Shown: positions 10,551 through 23,023 of the stretch, piece after piece | Layout: every line of letters begins with the position of its first letter | How positions within the stretch are numbered: position 1 is the stretch's first letter | From: Lasiosphaeris hirsuta | Lineage: Eukaryota; Ascomycota; Sordariomycetes; Sordariales; Lasiosphaeriaceae | NCBI GenBank assembly: GCA_030549175.1 | Contig: JAUKUA010000006.1 | Location: forward strand, 2,604,001 to 2,668,000 | DNA: 64,000 nucleotides | Direction of reading: 5' to 3' | Position numbers and translations under genes: made by a program | Notes under the pieces: generated by a model | Databases searched by the model: none | Seen by the model: the letters and a program-made list of their open reading frames with translations, nothing else | What the model was told of the DNA's origin: nothing

Positions 10551-11434
10551 CCTAAACGGTGGTCTAGGGGGTGGACCCCTATCTGGTATTGGAGAAAAAA
10601 ACAACGTCTTGGTTCTTCGGGGATATCGCTTGAAAATAGGATAGCAAAGGGAGGGCCCCGTATTTTAGACTGTCACTGGCCAGGATAGTTTGGATTGGGT
10701 AGGCCGAACTAGCAGTGTCAACCCTATCCTCATAAGTAGTGGCGGCAGACTGGTGTTGATGCTCGTAGGCACGCGTGCGCTCGCTGTCGCGATAGGGCTT
10801 GCTAACAGGGCACACTTTGTCCGTGACGGTACCACGGCACCATGGCGCAATTCTTGTGCAAGCTGCCGTTGGTCATGTTGGGAGAGTGGGGGGACTAGGA
10901 AGCGCGGCTGGATAGGCTGTACTGGGTTCATAGCGGCATGTGATGGGTAGCCGCGTACATGTACATGGTGTGGCTGGTGCTAGTGCTAGTGCTTTGGCGG
11001 TTGGTCGCGATGTTTGAGGAGCCAGATGACGAACTTATGCGGTGGACTACCAGCCTCGTTTTGTGCGAGACTGAAAGGGGTTGGATGGTATGAGAGGTGG
11101 CCCTCCGTTGCGTACTTGGTGGCCGGGTTTTTGTCGATACAACCTAGGCGATAGGAACGTAATCGGTAAGTATTGTTGCCAGTTCTCAGAACAGCTTGAA
11201 TATTGCAACAAGCAAATACAGTACAGTTAGTTACATTGAGTACAGGGTGCATTTTCCGGAGCACCGAGAGCTCAATTACCGACGCGTGACGATGCCGATG
11301 AGGACAAGGTCCGTGAAAGTGACCAAGATTGTCTTACATGGTCGAGGATGCTCTTCCATTTATGAGTGGGTGGAGCGCCGGACGCCATCTTCAATACGCC
11401 AAGGGTGTATCATGTGGCTCAGTTAGACTCGAGT
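10551..11434. other. Intergenic region; nothing recognised
   Basis: No credible gene. It includes a short GTGCTAGTGCTAGTGCT run near 10975 and presumably the 3' ends of flanking transcripts. Confidence 0.4.
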
Positions 11435-12607
11435 TCAGCGGAACCACCAGTTCATTGACACATTCAGTGCGCCGTATGTCCCGACGCTCTGTACGCTGTG
11501 CCACCATTTCCGAGGGATGTAGAGCATATCCCCAGGGTTTAGGCGAGCCTCAAATATGCCGGCAGGGGCTTGCTCACTCCAGACAGCTTTATGGAAAGCC
11601 TCCCTCTCACGCCATTGCATCATCTCTTCTCCCCTCATCCCAGGGCTGGCAGGCTTGGCAGGCGACGGATGACCTGAGCTGCTGAGTTGAGCTGCAATCT
11701 CGGCCTTGACTTGGAAGAATAGCGCGTTTCCACGCTCCGGCGGGAGCAGGCGGACAAGTTTGGTGCCGCGCACCTGGCTGAAGAGGTTGTCGTTGGGATC
11801 GTTGTGGAAGGGCGTGTATGTGGGCTGCAGACCCAACCACATGCTAGAATTGTAGATATCGGCGGCGATGAGGTTCAAAAGGCCTGGGCGATGGGAGTCT
11901 GCATGCATATGTGGAGGCAACACATCCAACGGGGTCTGGGCAATGTATAGCTTCCCTACCCGATCGGGTGGATTTGATGTTTGTAAGTTGTATTCTAGGG
12001 CGTTCGAAAAGAAATTCAAGGTGCCGACGAATCGGTGGAATTCAGGCCTATCTGCTGCTACCGTCAACAGAGAAGCTGGGCGCCTAAGGACCATTCTCCT
12101 GAGGTCAGTTGCTTGAACGGCTGCGATCGAATGGCGGAGTTTGTTGCCCTCTTTGGCTCGGCGAGACAACCATTCGGCGAATTGGAGAAGCGGGTTGCCG
12201 GGATGGGGGGACCGGGCTGCTTCATCCAACAACAGCTCGTAATTGAGTTCTTTGATCTCTGTGTCACAGGTCCTCAGGCGCGCCTTGAAATTCGCTGCGT
12301 CTAGATTCTCGGCTGGATATGTGAACCAGTGTTCCATGGGTGAGACTTGAGGGATTCCCGATTCAGGCCGTTGGATGTGTAGAGGGATGCTACTCTGAGT
12401 TGAGGTACTAGTCACCCGAGCTCGAAAGCCGGCCGCCGTCAACTCCGGCCCATTGACGGCGGAAACCCTCCGGGCAGTAGCGGTATGTCGGGCGCCGCTA
12501 CTTGAGAATTGCCGGAGAGGAAGATAACCCAGTTGGGCCACACCGCCCACTCTGGTTGCTGAGAGACGCATTGGGTACTTAGCCGTTGACCGAAGCAGCA
12601 ACAGCAT
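11435..12607 (-). CDS. Mitochondrial JmjC/cupin_8 (FIH-like) oxygenase-like protein
   Basis: This is a single-exon protein of 390 residues starting at the ATG at 12607. The frame extends upstream, but this ATG begins a clear mitochondrial presequence (MLLLLRSTAKYP, basic and hydroxylated, no acidic residues). The C-terminal half has the double-stranded beta-helix signature of cupin_8/JmjC enzymes. The facial triad is His268-x-Asp270 (in TPFHNDP) and His370 (in YIPRKWWHSV). LVRLLPP and GALNVSMNWWF are typical flanking strands. Members use Fe(II) and 2-oxoglutarate to hydroxylate proteins or other substrates; the substrate here is unknown. It is divergent from the CK2 beta gene, with about 630 bp between starts. 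Confidence 0.85.
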   Translation of the reverse strand: MLLLLRSTAKYPMRLSATRVGGVAQLGYLPLRQFSSSGARHTATARRVSAVNGPELTAAGFRARVTSTSTQSSIPLHIQRPESGIPQVSPMEHWFTYPAENLDAANFKARLRTCDTEIKELNYELLLDEAARSPHPGNPLLQFAEWLSRRAKEGNKLRHSIAAVQATDLRRMVLRRPASLLTVAADRPEFHRFVGTLNFFSNALEYNLQTSNPPDRVGKLYIAQTPLDVLPPHMHADSHRPGLLNLIAADIYNSSMWLGLQPTYTPFHNDPNDNLFSQVRGTKLVRLLPPERGNALFFQVKAEIAAQLSSSGHPSPAKPASPGMRGEEMMQWREREAFHKAVWSEQAPAGIFEARLNPGDMLYIPRKWWHSVQSVGTYGALNVSMNWWFR

Positions 12608-13240
12608 GTTCGGTGTCTGAAGTGTAAGTGGAGATGGAGAGCTGCGCGTTTGGCCGGCTCTTTCAGCTCTTGGCTCTGGCAACACGAAAAGAGAGATGTG
12701 ACGCGTCGCACGTGACTGACGTGACTAACGCAGGAGAAGGGAGGCATGTCAAGGGTTAGGTTAACCGAGCAAACTGGAGCCGTAAAATTCAGGCATCAGA
12801 CCAAAACCCGAACGCGGGGCTGAAGCGGTCGTTGAAGGCAGATCAACATGCGCACGGACCAGGTACGCCCACCAAGAAATGGGAAGGCGCTGGCAGCCTT
12901 CACCTCCAAGAAACCCAAACCCAAAAGCAGGCGAAAGGACAGCAAGAACGTCAGCGACCAGTCAGTCCCGACAGTAACACCAGCGAGCATCGTCCTAGCC
13001 CTCAACCAACAGCCGAGAAGGAAAAAAAAAAGCAAACGGCAAACCCGACCGCCATCCCGGCCCACGCCCCCACCCCTCCCTCCGAACCGATCCCCGACAG
13101 TTCTGTGTGTGCGCAATCCTCTGCGCCTGACCATGCCCGCATCATAGGACCGACGAGCTGCGATCGCGTCGGCCTCCAAGCCAAGTCGCTTACGACACCA
13201 CACAACCCTCGACCTCCAGCCCAGCCCCGGAGCCGGGAGG
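12608..13240. promoter_or_regulatory. Divergent promoter region between JmjC-like gene and CK2 beta gene
   Basis: The 633 bp separate two start codons on opposite strands, so the region should carry both promoters and leaders. The plus-strand side is rich in CCC/ACC and A-tracts (a run of A at 13022-13030), typical of a fungal 5' leader. Nothing else is recognised. Confidence 0.5.
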
Positions 13241-14358
13241 ATGTCGACCTCATCCGGCGTGCCCGAGTCGTGGATCTCGTCTTTCTGCTCCCTGCTGGGC
13301 CACGAGTATTTTGCCGAGGTCTCTGAGGAGTTTATTGAGGATGATTTCAACCTCACCGGCCTGCAGACCCAGGTTGCCATGTATAAAGAGGCACTTGAGG
13401 TGGGTTTATTCGCTTTTCTTTTTCTCGCTGACGCGTGTGTTGATGCTGACATTCTTCTGCCCGCTCGCAGATGATCCTGGATGTGGAGCCCGAAGAGGAC
13501 GACGAAGATGATGACGAGGAGGAGGAGGAGGAGGAAGACGTGTCGGGTGACGCGCGCGACGGCCTGCCGGGTGGTAGACCACATGGCGAACGAAGACACC
13601 ATAGCCGCATCGCCAGCGACCTGTCCGTGATCGAATCCTCGGCCGAGATGCTCTACGGCCTGATTCACCAGCGGTTTATTTGCTCCCGGGCTGGTATTCA
13701 GCAGATGTCGGAAAAATATGAGCTGGGCCACTTTGGCGTTTGCCCTCGGACAAACTGCAGCCAAACTAGAACCCTGCCGGTCGGCCTGTCCGATATACCC
13801 GGCGAAGACACGGTCAAGCTATTCTGCCCGTCCTGCCTTGACGTCTACGTACCACCAAACAGCCGTTTTCAGACTGTTGACGGCGCCTTTTTTGGCCGTA
13901 CCTTTGGTGCCCTTTTCCTCCTTACATTCCCCGAGTATGACCTGTCCAAGCCAGGCGGCGAGCCTATCACCAACCTCTCGCGGAACAATGGCATCGACGA
14001 CATGATGAACGGCATGCATGCGCGCAACATCGCGCCCGGCTTGGGTCCTAAGAAAATCTACGAGCCTAGGATCTACGGGTTCAGGGTATCGGAAGCCGCG
14101 CGATCGGGCCCACGCATGAAGTGGTTGCGCGAGAAGCCCGCCGATATCACGGTGCTGGACGAGGCACGCCACTTTGCCGCCGACGACCACGACTCAGATG
14201 ACGACGACGAGAGCATGAACGTCAATGGCCAGCTCATCGCCACTGGTAGAAGACGGCCGGCAGGCAGCGCGAGACTCCGTGCGCAGCAGCAGAGGCAGAA
14301 CCAGAACGGAAGCCCCATGGCGGTAGAGCCGAACGGTGGCGCGGAGTCGGAGCTTTGA
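13241..14358 (+). CDS. ckb-1: Casein kinase II regulatory (beta) subunit
   Basis: There are two exons (13241..13399 and 13471..14358; intron 13400..13470 of 71 nt, phase 0), giving 348 residues. The N-terminus SWISSFCSLLGHEYFAEV and the exon 1 stretch EEFIEDDFNLTGL are diagnostic of CK2 beta. An acidic loop (residues about 60-76, nearly all Asp and Glu) is a fungal insertion. The zinc ribbon has Cys144 and Cys149 (CPRTNC) and Cys172 and Cys175 (CPSC), which dimerise the subunit. AFFGRTFGALFLLTFPEY and IYEPRIYGFRVSE are further conserved blocks. The subunit assembles the CK2 tetramer and directs its substrate choice; in Neurospora CK2 phosphorylates the clock protein FRQ. The C-terminal tail (about 80 residues) is low-complexity. 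Confidence 0.95.
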
Positions 14359-17300
14359 GTCTGGCTTACCTTGCCAAAGTAGCAGCAACATCGTAAACAA
14401 GCTAGCAGACAAGCGGAGCATAGCGGTGTGTTTTTCTAGTGATTTGAAAGGAAAACAACGAGATGGCGGTCTGGGTTGATTCGAACCCACGAATGAAGAA
14501 CGCAAAAGGAGAAATCGAATGAAAAAAAACAAGGGAGGCAGCCTCATCCACTTGTTCATTTCCCAGCTTTAGTAGCATAGTTCGGCGTTCGTCTTCCCCG
14601 GGGCTGGGAGGGTTCACATTATTGATGAAATGGAATGGAACGGGAACGGGTTCTGGCGTTGGCCGCTGCGGACGGGTTCTGGGCTTGCTGCATCTCGGGT
14701 CACTCTGTGTCGACCTTTGCTCGCCCCTTTTTACCGGTTTTCCTCTCCTCCCCAAGTGGGTTGTTTGCAGGTGCGTGTGCGTGTGTGGACAGGTGCCTTG
14801 GGATTGGTTGGATGCTCTCTGATGATGATGAAGAGGTTGCGGTTGCTGGTCTGGCTGCAGTTGTCGGTGGGCGGCATCGCGTGGAAGGACGGGGATACTT
14901 CGTGGTTTGGGTTCATAGACTGCGGGATAGTGGTTTCACGCTCCCCCTCCATAAATGCATATACAGTACATTTTCTCTTTTCCCCACTGGTGGCTTTGAG
15001 GTTTTGATAGGAATACCTTAGGTCCGAGAGGGTATCGTTGGCAGTCGGGCTGACGGGCGCCGCCTAACTGACGCTGCTGTGCCGCGCAGTGAGTCCGGAC
15101 CTCCTCGGCGAAGGAGACGTACATGCAAGGTCTTCTTCCCGACCCGGGCCGCAGCTGTGCTGATCCTGCACGGCGGCGGGAGAGGGGTGTATCCCGTGCA
15201 CGACAGAGGGAACGACCCTGCCCATCAGTGATCCGAGTGCGATCCGGTTCCCCGATGGCTCGATAAATCCAGCATGGCATTGTAGGCTCGCACTCAGAGT
15301 CGCTTACGGGCAGCGACCCACCAGGTTCTCCACATGATGTTTTCAATGATGACTGTGAGGGTTGCCAGGCTTGTATCCCAACGTTTTGGCAGAGACTCTT
15401 CGACAATGTGTGACACAAATGCAATCCCTTTCGTTGAACTAACCTCCGTACGCCGCACCTGCTGATTAGGCAATTTTTGGTCAAGGCATTGCATCAACGA
15501 ACCAGTCAGCCAATCCAGGTCCAGTGGTGACACGGCGTCATGGTGAATTACAATGAACCCAGTGGAGCATGGCGGCGGCATAGACTTGTTTGAGTAACCT
15601 CAACGGTATACTTCCGTAATCCCCTATTAACGCGAGCTGGCTACACCTGAGTAGCACTCCTGGGTCGGGTTTCTCGCTCCCGCTTCAGCCGCGGTCACAG
15701 CCCGCTGTCGCCGCCTTTGGGGGGCATGCCAGGATGGTGGGGGGGCCGTCCGGGGCCGCTTTCGGCTTGGCAGGTTGTTCCCATCGGCACACACGTAAGG
15801 GGCGAGGCCTGACACAAAATGTCGACACCCTATACCTGACACCAGTTCAGGCTGCGACGGGAGGCAAGTCAGGCATGGCAACTAATAACGGACTCGAGAT
15901 GCGCCATGGCGGAGGTTGGCATCGCGGTCCGAGCCCAGGATCAACGGGGTCTAGAAACGCAAAAGCGCCAACTTGGTGGGTTCAAGGGGGGGACAAAACA
16001 AAGGTCGCAAAAGTTACTCGGGTCAACAGGACGGGAGGGGCTCCAAAGGAGTTTTTGTCCCGCTCTTTGGAAGGGTGGCCAGCTTCTCGGGCTTGCTCCT
16101 TCCTGATACGGGAGTTTTTATGTTCTTGTAAGTGCGGACCTAGCGTGGGAATAACAGCCCGTACCTAGACCTGTGTACTCCGTACTGTGCTCCCTACCTC
16201 TGCGCTAGCGCCTGGTCGTCTGACGAGGCCTATTCATTTACGATAGCCTTGCATGTGCCTTGCTTCTGCCAGGCGCAGATGGAGATGTCCTCGGACTGCG
16301 AGTGTTACATCACGGCATCTCTGGGATGCGGACCCGAGCCAAAGTCGTGAGCGCGATGCATTCGGCCGCCAGGCTGCGCGCTGGACGCCATGCTGGGCTG
16401 TTGCGGCTCCACAGCAACCACGCTGCTGGCGGGTTCTTGCAAATGAGCAAGATAAGAGCACCAGGTTCTGACATGCTGTCATAGGAATTGGGGCTAATGG
16501 GAAACTGCGAAGATGGCTCCGCGAATGTCAGAAGCTGCAGTACCACATCAAGAACCGCCAGAGTTTTACCGACGTGATTGAGCAACTTTCGTGCTTTCCT
16601 TTCTTCGGTCTGTTTGGCTAGCTCGAGTCCCGGGAATCATGTCAACGTCGAAATTGGCCAATCACAACTGTGCGCAACGAGTCCCCACAAAGCCGGACGA
16701 GTCTGAGCCGAGTTTGCCCCCTCCTGAGCAAGCCACAAGCCCCTGCCTAGTTTTTCGAGCCATCCATGCAAATTCTGTCCAACTACCCAGCGATCCCCAG
16801 TCCCCCAAGCTCCCCAAGCTCGAAGCACAGGTGCCACGACGGGGACCACTGGCCATTTGAGTTTTTGCCCGTTGCTACTGCAATCATTCTTCCGGCTCTC
16901 GCCCCGACCTTGTCCAGACCAGAAATCGATTTGAGCCCAGCCGCGACGCCCTCTCCTCGCATGCCTCGCCCGAGCTTCTAGGCTGGACCCCGAGGACCCC
17001 ATCGGCCGCCGTTGCGGACCCCAACAACACCCTACCATTCCCGGCCCTCGACATGGAGGCCGAAATGCGGAGCGGCCAACACCTGGCAGCGGGAGGGCTA
17101 ACTTCTGTCGTCCTAGGCATCCGCGCTAGCCATTGAGGCACACAGAGGCACACACCGCACTTACATACCTACATACGGCGTAGACTCACAGCACGCGGGG
17201 GGGTGGGTACTGCGTCCTAGAACTCGAATCTTGTTGCTTTGCAATTCCTCCGCCAGACGGACTAAAAAATGCCATCCGATTTGCTCTTGGCCCCGACCCC

Positions 17301-17958
17301 CGAGCTGCTTGGTAAGTGCCATGTAGTATTCCAGCGGGAGGACTATGCCAAGCACCCAAATCATATTTCCTTCTAGTCTACCATGCCCACGGTTGGGGAC
17401 CAAGGTACTAGTGGTGCACCTAGACCCCCTTCTCTGCGGTCTTCGTCTTCTCTCCTGGCACTTTATCTTCTCCCCAAAATCTGCACAAGAGTTCCCACAA
17501 GATCTCTTTATCCAGGCAGTATTTCTTTCTCTTCTTGCTCGGTTGGTCGTCTTCATCTGACTACTTGGTTGGACCGCTGGCCGCAACGCCTGATCAGAAT
17601 CACCACATTAATCAGGGATCAACAAATCCACTCATTATTTAAACGTGCGTGGGCATTGCCGAGAGTTTTTGTTGTTGTCGTTGAAGGTTTGTTGGCTTGT
17701 TGAGATTGTCAAAAGGGCCGAACTTTCCAGGCCTGTGACAAGAGCTGCCGGGTATCTACCCCAATATATTCGCTCCTATCGGGTCTCATTTTCCCAGCCT
17801 CGACGCTCCAGAGGCTAGTCAGGTCGTGGGAGGAGGATTGTACCTCCTCGCCAAGGGACGCTGCCGTCCAAACTTTGACAAGGTTTTGGGTGACGACATA
17901 CTTCACCTGCCATCCATCTGTCCGTAAGTCGCGACATATCATGGTGTATCCAGGCACC
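14359..17958. other. 3.6-kb intergenic region; no gene recognised
   Basis: It holds the CK2 beta 3' UTR at the left and the long upstream region of the ABC transporter at the right. The longest minus-strand frames (for example 14936..15484 and 15294..15581) show no family motif and have no supporting splice pattern. A tRNA T-loop look-alike at about 14470 was rejected. I see no repeats of note. Confidence 0.4.
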
Positions 17959-20900
17959 ATGGACTTGGAAAAGGGGATCATCGAGAGTTTCAATGCTGCC
18001 TCGCGGGCCGAGAACGAGCTCGACGCTACAAGAATAAACACCACTAACACACGGTCATCAACATCCTCCAAAACTCAAGGCTTTGAGGAGCTTCTTGAAG
18101 AAGCTCGCCGCAGCAATCCACATGGCACGGCTCAGGTTTCTATCGGCGTTTCGATCCAACAAGCTGAAGCCGATTTTGCTCACCTTCAACGGCAACTGTC
18201 TCGCCTGTCGCGCGGGAGCCGACACGAAAACCACCATGTAGCTGGGGATGCTGAGAAGGGGCACATAGTCAGCGGGTCGCCTGTCTCGGAAGAGGTCGAG
18301 CAATTTGATCTGGAAGGAGCTCTGCGTGGAGGTTTGGATGCAGAAAGAGAAGCTGGCATTCGGCCGAAGCACATTGGTGTGTATTGGGATGGGTTGACTG
18401 TAAAGGGCTTGGGCGGCAGCTCCAATTTCGTCAAGACGTTCCCGGATGCATTCACCGACTTCCTCGACTTCATCACGCCCATCAAGAAAGCCCTTGGTGT
18501 GGGTAAGAATGTGGTCGAGGCCACCCTCTTGGACAGCTTCCGGGGCGTCTGTAAACCAGGCGAGATGGTCCTGGTGCTCGGCAAGCCAGGCTCCGGCTGC
18601 ACAACCTTTCTCAAAAACATCGCCAACCAGCGCCACGGATACACGGACGTGCTAGGCGAGGTCCTTTACGGCCCATTCGACGCCAAGGAGTTCAAGCAGT
18701 ATCGCGGAGAGGCCGCCTACAACCAAGAGGACGACATCCATCATGCAACCTTGACTGTCGAGCAAACACTCGGCTTTGCCCTCGATGTCAAGACGCCAGG
18801 GAAGCTACCTGCTGGGCTGACGAAGAAAGACTTCAAGGACAAGGTCATCACGACACTGCTGAAAATGTTCAATATGGAGCACACTCGTCACACCGTTCTC
18901 GGCAACCAGATCATTCGCGGTATCTCAGGCGGCGAGAAAAAGCGTGTCTCCATCGCAGAGATGATGGTTACCAATGCCTGCGTCCTGTCTTGGGACAACA
19001 GCACTCGTGGTCTTGATGCCTCTACGGCTCTTGACTTCATCAAGTCTCTGCGGATACAGACGGATTTGTACAAAACGAGCACCTTTGTCTCTCTCTATCA
19101 AGCTTCCGAAAATATCTACCGGTTATTTGACAAAGTACTGGTCATCGACGAGGGCAAGCAAGTGTACTTTGGTTCCACCTTGAAGGCCAGAGCCTACTTT
19201 GAAGGCTTGGGGTTCCTCCCGAGGCCCCGGCAAACAACGCCCGACTATGTCACCGGCTGCACTGACGACTTTGAGCGCGAGTATCAAGAAGGCCGATCTC
19301 CGAAGAATGCCCCTCACAGCCCCGCGACCTTGGCGATCGCCTTTCAACAGTCAGGAATCTCCAAAGCATTAGAACAAGAGATGATCATGTACAAGAACTC
19401 TCTTGTTGAAGAAACCCAGAAGCACGAAGACTTCAGGGTAGCTGTGCATGAGCAGAAGCGCCGCGGCGCCCACAAGAAATCGGCCTACTCTGTTGGGTTC
19501 CAGCAACAGGTGTGGGCATTGATGAAGCGACAGTTTGTCCTCAAAATGCAAGATCGTCTTACCCTCATCTTGATGTGGGCGAGAAGTATTGTGATTGCTC
19601 TGGTCTTGGGTACACTCTATCTCAATCTGGGCCGGACGTCGGCAAGCGCATTCAGCAAGGGCGGTCTCATCTTCATCTCGTTGCTCTTCAATGCACTCTC
19701 GGCCTTCGCCGAGTTGGCCGGCACCATGACTGGGCGCCCAGTCATCAACAAACACAATGCATACGCCTTCCATCGCCCTTCAGCGCTTTGGATCGCCCAG
19801 ATAATCATCGATCAAGCGTTTGCTGCTACCCAGATCATGGTTTTCTGCCTAATTGCCTATTTCATGTCCAATCTGTATCGCAGTGCCGGCGCCTTCTTCA
19901 CCTTCTACCTGTTTGTGCTATTATGCAATATCACCATGACGTTACTGTTCCGTACTATTGGTTGCATGAGCCCTGACTTCGACTACGCTGTCAAGTTTGC
20001 TGTTACTACCATTACCTTCTTCATCATCACTTGCGGGTACCTAATCCAATACCAGTCAGGTCAGTGAATCACCTTTCCCATTGGCCCGTTGCTCAGTACT
20101 GACTTCCACGCAGAGCAAATCTGGCTACGATGGATTTATTGGATCAATGTACTCGGTCTTGCCTTCCATGCTATGATGGAAAATGAGTTTTCGAGTATCA
20201 ACATGACATGCACCGACGACTCCCTGGTCCCGGCCGGACCGGGCTATCACGACATCAACTATCAGGTCTGCACCCTCCCCGGATCTACCCCAGGGAGCCT
20301 GGATATAAGCGGTTCGGCATATCTCCATGCCGGCTTCTCGTACAATCATGGTGAACTCTGGCGGAACTGTGGTATTATCCTCGCCCTCATCGTCTTCAGT
20401 CTTGTTGCGAATGTTGTTGTTGGCGAGGTTGTCAAGCACGGTATGGGGGGCAACACCGCCAAGACTTTTCAGAAACCAAACGAGGAGCGCAAGAAGCTCA
20501 ATGAGGAGCTGCTTCGAAAGCGCGATGAGCGCCGTGGGGCACGCAAGAACGAAGACAACAGCTCGGAACTCAAGATAAACTCCAAAGGTATTCTTACCTG
20601 GGAAAACCTCTGCTACGAGGTTCCCGTACCGGGCGGCAATCTGCAACTGCTTGACCACGTTTTTGGGTATGTCAAGCCTGGCCAGCTGACGGCTTTGATG
20701 GGCGCCTCTGGAGCCGGCAAAACGACGCTATTGGACGTTCTCGCCGCGCGTAAGAACGTTGGTGTCATTAGTGGCGAGATCCTTGTTGACGGAAAAAAGC
20801 CCGGCATGGAGTTCCAGAGAAGCACGTCCTACGCCGAGCAAGCGGATCTTCACGAACCCTCACAGACAGCCCGCGAGGCCCTGAGGTTCTCGGCCGACCT

Positions 20901-22539
20901 ACGTCAACTAATTGAGACGTCCCGAGAGGACAAGTATGCCTACGTCGAGGAGATTATTTCTCTCCTAGAGATGGAGTCCTTTGCTGAGGCCATCATTGGC
21001 TCGGCCGAGTCTGGCCTCACTGTTGAGCAGCGGAAGCGGGTTACCATTGGTGTCGAGTTGGCCGCTCGGCCGCAACTTCTCCTCTTCCTCGACGAACCGA
21101 CGTCTGGCCTTGATAGTCAGAGCGCCTTCAATATCGTGCGCTTCTTGAAGAAGCTTGCTGCCGCTGGCCAGGCGATTCTATGCACCATCCATCAGCCCAA
21201 CGCAGCGCTGTTCGAAAATTTTGATCGCTTGCTGCTGCTCAAGTCTGGTGGCAGATGTGTCTACTTTGGCGATATTGGCAAAGACGCCATAATCCTCAGT
21301 GACTACCTGAAGCGACATGGCGCTGTAGCAAAGGAGACGGACAATGTCGCAGAATTCATGCTTGAGGCGATCGGTGCTGGAAGTGCGCCTCGAATTGGTA
21401 ACCGCGACTGGGCTGATATCTGGCTCGAGAGCCCCGAGCTCGCCAACGTGAAGGACAGTATCGCGCAGATGAAAACCGAACGCATTGCTGCCGGCGTCCA
21501 GGAAGGCACCAGGATCCAGAGGGAATTCGCTTCGCCCGTTTGGCACCAGCTCAAGGTCGTCGTCAAACGGGCCACCCGGTCCTACTGGCGCTCGCCCAAC
21601 TACCTCTTCACGCGCCTGTTCAACCACGTCATCATCGCTGTGCTCACAGGGCTGACATTCCTCAATCTGGACGACTCGCGCCAATCGCTGCAATACAAGA
21701 TGTTCGTCATGTTCCAAGTCACAGTCCTGCCGGCGCTCGTCGTCTCGCAGATCGAGGTCCGCTACCACATGGAACGAGCCCTCTTCTTCCGCGAGCAGTC
21801 GTCCAAGATGTACAGCAGCTTCGTCTTCGCCGCCTCTATGGTTGTTGCCGAATTGCCCTGCAGCGTCCTCTGCGCCGCCTGCTTCTTCCTGCCCATCTAC
21901 TACATGCCGGGGCTACAGACGGAGTCCTCGCGCGCGGGCTACCAGTTCATCATGGTGCTCATCACCGAGCTCTTCTCTGTTACCATGGCCCAGGCCCTTT
22001 CGGCCCTCACCCCTTCCCTCTTCGTCTCGTCCCAGTTCGACCCCGTTATCATGATCACATTTGCCCTCTTCTGCGGCATCACCATCCCGGCCACCCAGAT
22101 GCCCGGTTTCTGGCGCGCCTGGCTGTACCAGCTCGACCCCTTCACGCGCCTCATCGGCGGCATGGCCGTCACCGCGCTGCACGATCTGCCCGTCGTCTGC
22201 CGCGGCGTCGAGCTGAACGTATTCAACGCGCCGCCTGGCCAGACGTGCGGCGAGTACTTGAGGCCGTTCTTTGAGGATGGCGGGGCGGGATACCTCGTCA
22301 ACGCGACGGCCATGGGTGAGTGTGAGTATTGCCCTTACAGGGTGGGCGACGAGTTTTACGAGAAGCTGGGGCTGAGCTTCGACCATCGGTGGAGGGATAT
22401 GGGGATTTTCCTGGGGTTCTTGGGGAGCAATTTGGTGATTTTGTTCCTAGCCGTGAGTAAACCCATTTCTGCACTGGTGGCGTGTGGTTAATGCTAACTT
22501 TGATGGCAGACCCGCTTCTTGAACTACAACAAACGGTAA
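17959..22539 (+). CDS. PDR-type (ABCG) full-size ABC transporter
   Basis: There are three exons (17959..20059, 20114..22452, 22510..22539), giving 1489 residues. Introns are 54 nt (branch TACTGAC) and 57 nt. The ATG at 17959 has a strong CACCATGG context; the ATG at 17941 is in frame and possible. Topology is NBD1-TMD1-NBD2-TMD2. NBD1 has the degenerate Walker A GKPGSGCT (Cys for Lys, about residue 207), signature ISGGEKKRVS and Walker B region CVLSWDNSTRGLDAST. NBD2 has the canonical GASGAGKTT (about residue 897), signature LTVEQRKRVTIG and LLFLDEPTSGLDSQ. This asymmetry is standard for fungal PDR pumps. Such proteins export azoles, plant defence compounds and other hydrophobic toxicants from the plasma membrane. 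The tail exon adds only TRFLNYNKR. Confidence 0.95.
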
Positions 22540-23023
22540 AGGCAGGAAGGATAAAAGACATGTCTTTTTGGAGATTACGATTCTCAAACGGACATATTTA
22601 CAGGAGAGATGTTGGAATAGTGTGATGCGGCGAGACCTTCATGCCGAGTTTATTTCTTTATGGTCGACAAAATACCCTAGTATTTACACGGTCCCTTCTG
22701 GGTAACAAAATGGGGGCAGGTGCTTAGGATGCATGGTTAGATCAGGGATAACAAAACTAAAGGCAGAATACGTTGGATGAGAGCTCAGTAAGAAGTAGTA
22801 TCGTGACTCGAAGGAACAGACGAAAGCAAGCTCGGGAGAAAAACTCGGATCAACGTGTAGGAGGTTCAATCAACTCATTGATAAAAGACCAATGCCCCTG
22901 GAAGCAATCCGTAAACTCAACACCTGCGGTATAATGAAATTACAAGAGGCCAAAGCAGAACCCAGCTGTCGCTAACACTACACTAGTCTGCAAAAACACA
23001 CTCCTCCCTCGACTTTAGCGCAT
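22540..23023. other. Convergent 3' intergenic region
   Basis: It lies between the stop codons of the plus-strand transporter and the minus-strand RRM gene. It should hold both 3' UTRs; nothing else is recognised. Confidence 0.4.

Noticed and set aside
14460..14540. tRNA-like T-loop (GGGTTCGAATC-like) on the minus strand
   Set aside because: The T stem does not pair in tRNA form and no acceptor, D or anticodon arms are found.
18580..18610. Cys in place of Lys in the ABC transporter Walker A as a sign of damage
   Set aside because: This substitution is normal for NBD1 of fungal PDR-type transporters.
21540..22274. 244-codon plus-strand frame inside the ABC transporter
   Set aside because: It overlaps the second transmembrane domain of the transporter in another frame and has Arg/His/Pro-rich shadow composition.
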